Source: Eutrigla gurnardus (Eukaryota; Chordata; Actinopteri; Perciformes; Triglidae). Taken from it: 64,000 nt of DNA. The stretch spans positions 19,070,554 to 19,134,553 of the forward strand of contig OY741270.1 of assembly GCA_963514095.1 (NCBI GenBank). Reading direction: 5' to 3'. Both the position numbers and the translations under genes were made by a program. Shown here in pieces: positions 63,781-64,000 of the stretch (positions within the stretch are counted from its first letter, which is position 1; the number at the start of each line of letters is the position of its first letter). Below the pieces are notes generated by a model. That model ran no database searches. It was not told where the DNA came from and was given only the letters and a program-made list of their open reading frames with translations.

Positions 63781-64000
63781 TCCTCTGGTTGCAAAAAGAA
63801 GTCGATGACAAAGTGACCCTATTCTTACTTGGTTGTAAATGATAAATATGAGTTTATGTCTCGATCACTAAGTTACAGTGTTTTTTTTTATACAGCGTGA
63901 TGTTCATTTAGTAAATTATGTTCCCATTTAGAGCAAAATAGATATAAATCAGGTTATTCTTTAGGGTGTGACTACCTTGTGATTGACATATCGCTGCCAC

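Overview
This is a 64 kb piece of a vertebrate nuclear genome, almost certainly a ray-finned (teleost) fish. The signs are compact multi-exon genes with GT-AG introns, several of them only 85-125 bp; very frequent long (CA)n/(GT)n and (CT)n microsatellites; and degenerate copies of repeats that I recognise from teleost genomes (an L2-type LINE tail, a hAT-like non-autonomous element and several abundant AT-rich interspersed repeats). There are no prokaryotic features, operons or CRISPR arrays.

Four protein-coding loci can be supported. (1) ywhaq (14-3-3 theta), + strand: coding exons 17008-23343 behind a non-coding first exon ending near 16339, with the polyA signal at 24325. (2) adam17 (TACE sheddase), + strand: 19 coding exons, 25863-37896, complete, 864 codons. 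(3) iah1 (GDSL/SGNH esterase), - strand: 6 exons, 40854-39241, complete, 242 codons, tail-to-tail with adam17; the two opposite polyA signals are 4 bp apart. (4) asap2 (ArfGAP with SH3, ankyrin and PH domains), + strand: only its first coding exon, 50766-50891, is in the window. The rest of the window is its first intron.

Layout: 1-15.1 kb is gene-free sequence with microsatellites and candidate regulatory sites; 15.1-15.66 kb is an L2 LINE remnant; 15.96-24.35 kb is ywhaq; 24.8-25.4 kb is an interspersed repeat; 25.7-39.0 kb is adam17; 39.0-40.95 kb is iah1; 41-50.2 kb is an intergenic block with CTCF-like sites and poly-C tracts; 50.24-50.77 kb is the asap2 promoter and leader with upstream ORFs; 50.9-64 kb is asap2 intron 1.

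The order YWHAQ-ADAM17-IAH1-ASAP2 matches the human 2p25.1 neighbourhood. Two differences stand out: the human neighbours CPSF3 and ITGB1BP1 are not visible between iah1 and asap2, and asap2 points away from iah1 instead of being co-oriented with it. The genes are not a pathway, but ADAM17 (ectodomain shedding), 14-3-3 (phosphoprotein adaptor) and ASAP2 (Arf GTPase control of membrane and adhesion traffic) all act in signalling at the cell surface and cytoskeleton. I found no convincing unknown gene system. The most interesting points are the adam17/iah1 terminator overlap, changes at regulatory sites in the ADAM17 tail, a divergent 14-3-3, a CA repeat touching an iah1 splice donor, a divergent CTCF-like pair at the synteny break, and several structured or palindromic non-coding sites.
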